From assembly GCF_036173105.1 (NCBI RefSeq), contig NZ_CP108053.1:7068001-7132000 (forward strand): DNA of 64,000 nt, written 5' to 3'. The stretch is from Streptomyces sp. NBC_00287. GTDB taxonomy: Bacteria > Actinomycetota > Actinomycetes > Streptomycetales > Streptomycetaceae. The notes under the pieces are model-generated. The model saw only the letters and a list, made by a program, of their open reading frames with translations, did no database searches and was not told where the DNA came from. The position numbers and the translations under genes were made by a program. Positions 61,236 through 64,000 of the stretch are shown here, one piece after another (the first letter of the stretch is position 1; each line of letters starts with the position of its first letter).

Positions 61236-62348
61236 GTGAACACGCGTATGCGTCGTGCCGCTGTTGCCGTTGCCGCAGGTGCTATGGCCGTCTCGCTGGC
61301 CGCCTGTGGCAGCGCCGATGAAGCGGGCGACAACGGATCCACCACGTCGGGCGCCAAGAAGGGCGACGACATCAAGGTCGGCCTCCTCCTTCCGGAGAAC
61401 CAGACCGCGCGTTACGAGAAGTTCGACCGCCCGCTCATCGAGAAGAAGGTCGGCGAGCTCACGAACGGCAAGGGCGAGGTCATCTACGCCAACGCCAAGC
61501 AGGACGCCAGCCAGCAGAGCCAGCAGGTCGACTCGATGATCACCAACAAGGTGGACGTGATCATCCTGGACGCGGTGGACTCCGCGGCCATCAAGTCCTC
61601 CGTGCAGAAGGCCAAGGACGCCGGCATCCCGGTCGTCGCCTACGACCGCCTGGCGCAGGGCCCGATCGACGCCTACACGTCCTTCGACAACGTGACGGTG
61701 GGCAAGACCCAGGGCGAGGCCCTCCTGGAGGCCCTTGGCGACAAGGCCAAGGACGGCCAGATCGTCATGATGAACGGCTCCTCCACCGACCCGAACGCCG
61801 CCCAGTTCAAGGAGGGCGCGCACTCCGTCCTCGACGGCAAGGTGAACATCGGCAAGGAGTACGACACCAAGGAGTGGAAGCCGGAGAACGCCAACGCCAA
61901 CATGGAGGGCGCGATCTCCTCCATCGGCAAGGACAAGGTCATCGGCGTCTACTCCGCCAATGACGGCATGGCCGGCGGCATCATCACCGCCCTCAAGGCC
62001 GCCGGCATCGACGACGTCCCGGTGACCGGCCAGGACGCCGAGCTCGCGGGTGTGCAGCGCATCGTCACGGGTGAGCAGTACATGAGCGTCTACAAGCCGT
62101 ACGCCCCCGAGGCCGACGCCGCCGCCGAGATGGCCGTCGCGCTCGCCCAGGGCAAGTCGCTCGACTCCGTCGCCCAGGACAAGGTCGACAGCCCCACCAA
62201 CAAGGGCATCCCGTCCGTCCTGGTCGACGTCACCTCGCTGACCCAGGACAACATCCAGGACACCGTCATCAAGGACGGCGTCTACACGGTCGCGGAGATC
62301 TGCACCGCCAAGTACAAGGCGGCCTGCGAGAAGATCGGCCTCGAGTAA
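61236..62348 (+). CDS. xylF: D-xylose ABC transporter binding lipoprotein
   Basis: A 370-residue periplasmic-binding-protein type 1 sugar binder. Signal peptide with lipobox LAACGS; mature part has VDVIILDAVDSAA, VVAYDRLAQGP, and YSANDGMAGGIITALKAAGIDDVPVTGQDAELAGVQRIV, typical of xylose/ribose binders. GTG start at 61236 follows AGGGAGG. It opens the xylFGH operon downstream of rok7B7, and a strong hairpin separates it from xylG. Confidence 0.92.
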   Translation: MNTRMRRAAVAVAAGAMAVSLAACGSADEAGDNGSTTSGAKKGDDIKVGLLLPENQTARYEKFDRPLIEKKVGELTNGKGEVIYANAKQDASQQSQQVDSMITNKVDVIILDAVDSAAIKSSVQKAKDAGIPVVAYDRLAQGPIDAYTSFDNVTVGKTQGEALLEALGDKAKDGQIVMMNGSSTDPNAAQFKEGAHSVLDGKVNIGKEYDTKEWKPENANANMEGAISSIGKDKVIGVYSANDGMAGGIITALKAAGIDDVPVTGQDAELAGVQRIVTGEQYMSVYKPYAPEADAAAEMAVALAQGKSLDSVAQDKVDSPTNKGIPSVLVDVTSLTQDNIQDTVIKDGVYTVAEICTAKYKAACEKIGLE

Positions 62349-62355
62349 GTAGCCG

Positions 62356-62408
62356 CAAGTCCCTTTCCATGTAAGGGAATTCGTCCTTGAATTCCCTTAC
62401 GGGACTTG
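62356..62408 (+). terminator. Intercistronic hairpin between xylF and xylG
   Basis: A perfect 12-base stem, GTAAGGGAATTC (62371-62382) / GAATTCCCTTAC (62389-62400), loop 6. It is extended outside by CAAGTCCC (62356-62363) pairing with GGGACTTG (62401-62408) across a 7-base bulge. The low-GC inner stem is unusual here. Probably a partial terminator or 3' stabiliser of xylF mRNA. Confidence 0.75.
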
Positions 62409-62545
62409 AGCTCCAGGCTTCCTCCGGCGCCTCGCGCACTCGACAGCCCCGCAAGCTCGGCGCGGGGCGCCGGACGGAACTCCGAAACCCCCTACTTTTT
62501 CTGCACAACCTCCCGCCGGGTCAGGCGGCGAAGGAGATGGTTCAC

Positions 62546-63328
62546 GTGTCCGCTACGCCCGTGCTGGCGTTGCGCGGGGTCTCCAAGCGATTCGGTGCCG
62601 TTCAGGCGCTCACCGACGTAGAGCTTGAGGTCCACGCCGGTGAGGTGGTCGCCCTGGTCGGCGACAACGGCGCCGGAAAGTCCACGCTGGTCAAGACGAT
62701 CGCCGGCGTGCATCCCATCGATGACGGTGTCATCGAGTGGGAGGGCAAGTCCGTAACGATCAACAGGCCGCACGACGCCCAGAACCTGGGCATCGCGACG
62801 GTCTACCAGGACCTCGCGCTGTGCGACAACATCGATGTCGTCGGCAACCTCTACCTGGGCCGGGAAGTCCGCAAGCGCGGCATCCTGGACGAGGTCGAGA
62901 TGGAGCGCCGCTCCCGCGAGCTGCTGGACACGCTGTCGATCCGCATCCCCAGCGTCCGTATCCCGATCGCCTCGCTCTCCGGCGGTCAGCGTCAGACGGT
63001 CGCCATCGCCCGCTCCATGCTGGGCGAGCCCAAGCTGGTCATCCTCGACGAGCCCACCGCCGCCCTCGGCGTCGAGCAGACCGCCCAGGTCCTCGACCTC
63101 GTGGAGCGACTGCGCGAGCGCGGGCACGCCGTCATCCTCATCAGCCACAACATGGCGGATGTGAAGGCGGTGGCCGACAAGGTCGCCGTCCTGCGCCTCG
63201 GGCGCAACAACGGCGTCTTCGAGGTCAAGTCGACCTCGCAGGAAGAGATCATCTCCGCCATCACCGGCGCCACGGACAACGCCGTGACCCGTCGTGCGGC
63301 GCGCTCCAATGGGGAGATCAAGAAGTGA
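62546..63328 (+). CDS. xylG: D-xylose ABC transporter ATP-binding protein
   Basis: A 260-residue single-domain ATPase: Walker A GDNGAGKST, signature LSGGQ, Walker B LVILDEPTA, and the switch His in ILISHNM. Classical XylG proteins carry two ATPase domains (about 500 residues); the half-length form is common in actinomycete sugar transporters and would dimerise. GTG 62546 is preferred because AAGGAG lies 9 bases upstream; ATG 62537 directly abuts that site. Confidence 0.88.
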   Translation: MSATPVLALRGVSKRFGAVQALTDVELEVHAGEVVALVGDNGAGKSTLVKTIAGVHPIDDGVIEWEGKSVTINRPHDAQNLGIATVYQDLALCDNIDVVGNLYLGREVRKRGILDEVEMERRSRELLDTLSIRIPSVRIPIASLSGGQRQTVAIARSMLGEPKLVILDEPTAALGVEQTAQVLDLVERLRERGHAVILISHNMADVKAVADKVAVLRLGRNNGVFEVKSTSQEEIISAITGATDNAVTRRAARSNGEIKK

Positions 63329-64000
63329 GCAGCATCGACAAGACTTCCACGCCGCCCGAAGACCACGCGGTGGAGAACCCCGAAGCGGCGGCCGCGGCCG
63401 TCACCGTCGTCGACCCCCGGCTGCTCGTGCGCGAGCAGGGCCTCGCGGGCTACGTCTCCGAGTTCAAGCGCAAGATGAAGGCCGGTGACCTGGGCTCCAT
63501 CCCGGTCGTCATCGGTCTGGCCATCATCTGGATCATCTTCCAGAGCCTGAACTCCAACTTCCTCACCGCCGGCAACCTCTCCGACATCTCCGTCGCCATG
63601 GTCGGCACGGGCATGATCGCCGTCGGCATCGTGTTCGTCCTGCTGCTGGGCGAGATCGACCTGTCGGTCGGCTCGGTCTCCGGTGTCGCGGGCGCCAGCT
63701 TCGCGGTGCTGAACGTCACCAACGGCATGAACGAGTGGCTCGCCTTTGTGCTCGCCATCCTCACCGGCACGGCCGCCGGCGCCATCCACGGCTTCTTCTT
63801 CGCGAAGATCGGCGTCCCTGCCTTCGCCGTGACCCTGGCCGGTCTGCTGTTCTGGAACGGCTTCATGCTCAAGATCCTGGGCGACAGCGGCACCATCAAC
63901 CTGGACAGCGAAGGCCTCGTGGGCAAGCTGACCAGCTATTACTTCTCCGATGTGGCCGCCGCCTACGGTCTCGCCATCGCCGCGACCGCGCTGTACTTCC
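63325..64000 (+). CDS. xylH: D-xylose ABC transporter permease, 5' part (cut by window end)
   Basis: The first 225 or so residues of a BPD_transp_2 permease. A polar N-terminal stretch of about 55 residues is followed by helices (SIPVVIGLAIIWIIFQSL; MVGTGMIAVGIVFVLLLGEIDLSVGSV) including the family signature GEIDLSVGS. GTG 63325 overlaps the xylG stop by GTGA. The gene runs off the window. Confidence 0.9.
   Translation, partial: MSSIDKTSTPPEDHAVENPEAAAAAVTVVDPRLLVREQGLAGYVSEFKRKMKAGDLGSIPVVIGLAIIWIIFQSLNSNFLTAGNLSDISVAMVGTGMIAVGIVFVLLLGEIDLSVGSVSGVAGASFAVLNVTNGMNEWLAFVLAILTGTAAGAIHGFFFAKIGVPAFAVTLAGLLFWNGFMLKILGDSGTINLDSEGLVGKLTSYYFSDVAAAYGLAIAATALYF

Overview
The window is a piece of a Streptomyces (or very close actinomycete) chromosome. 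It is strongly GC-rich with G/C third positions and frequent GTG starts. Many stop/start overlaps are the 4-base ATGA or GTGA type. The gene content is typical of the genus: RidA, DUF5999, DUF6153 and DUF6299 proteins, a MurA fused to an XRE domain beside aconitase, a CebR box, an ngcEFG transporter, and a ROK gene next to xylFGH. From memory, the left end (arginine deiminase, OTC, later MurA-like and aconitase) and the right end (ngcEFG, rok7B7, xylFGH) follow the order in the S. coelicolor core, so much of the ~33 kb between aconitase and ngcE looks accessory. No tRNA, rRNA, CRISPR array or insertion sequence was seen.

Region 1 (1-19.6 kb): the 3' end of arginine deiminase and an OTC gene, then an anti-sigma-type ATPase. 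Next comes a split catabolic cluster: enoyl-CoA hydratase plus a monooxygenase/OYE fusion, and CoA ligase plus PaaX-type regulator divergent from acyl-CoA dehydrogenase plus RidA. It resembles the aerobic 2-aminobenzoyl-CoA (anthranilate) pathway. A cysC-cysD-cysN sulfate activation operon sits inside it. Both promoters of the catabolic genes carry the same 12-mer, TGACGRCAGTCA. Small secreted and membrane proteins, a TetR/MFS pair, a headless FCD protein, a VOC protein and the XRE-MurA fusion follow.

Region 2 (19.6-31.6 kb): aconitase, with a candidate iron box and a TATCTC-N6-GAGATA palindrome that also occurs at the XRE-MurA promoter. Next is the most unusual system seen: a minus-strand operon with an unannotated 35-residue precursor-like peptide, a strong hairpin, a PqqD-like/M50 membrane metalloprotease, a TPR protein with a degenerate NTPase-like N-terminus, and a flavin reductase. 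It looks like a RiPP-type (ribosomal peptide) locus without any recognised core-modifying enzyme. A divergent orphan histidine kinase, an MFS transporter and a GntR regulator adjoin it.

Region 3 (31.6-56.3 kb): plant and fungal polysaccharide use. It holds a cellulose/chitin LPMO with a perfect CebR box, two secreted GH92 proteins that share the palindrome GACAACGTTGTC, an acetylxylan-esterase-like enzyme, a six-gene operon (sugar ABC transporter, GH39 xylosidase, DUF624, GH42 galactosidase) and a GH67 alpha-glucuronidase. A three-gene MoxR ATPase/VWA-metallopeptidase module is wedged between GH42 and GH67.

Region 4 (56.3-64 kb): ngcEFG (N-acetylglucosamine/chitobiose uptake) with a DasR-like site, then the ROK regulator rok7B7 and the xylose transporter xylFGH, cut by the window end. 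In both transporter operons a strong hairpin follows the binding-protein gene, the same layout as after the peptide gene in region 2.
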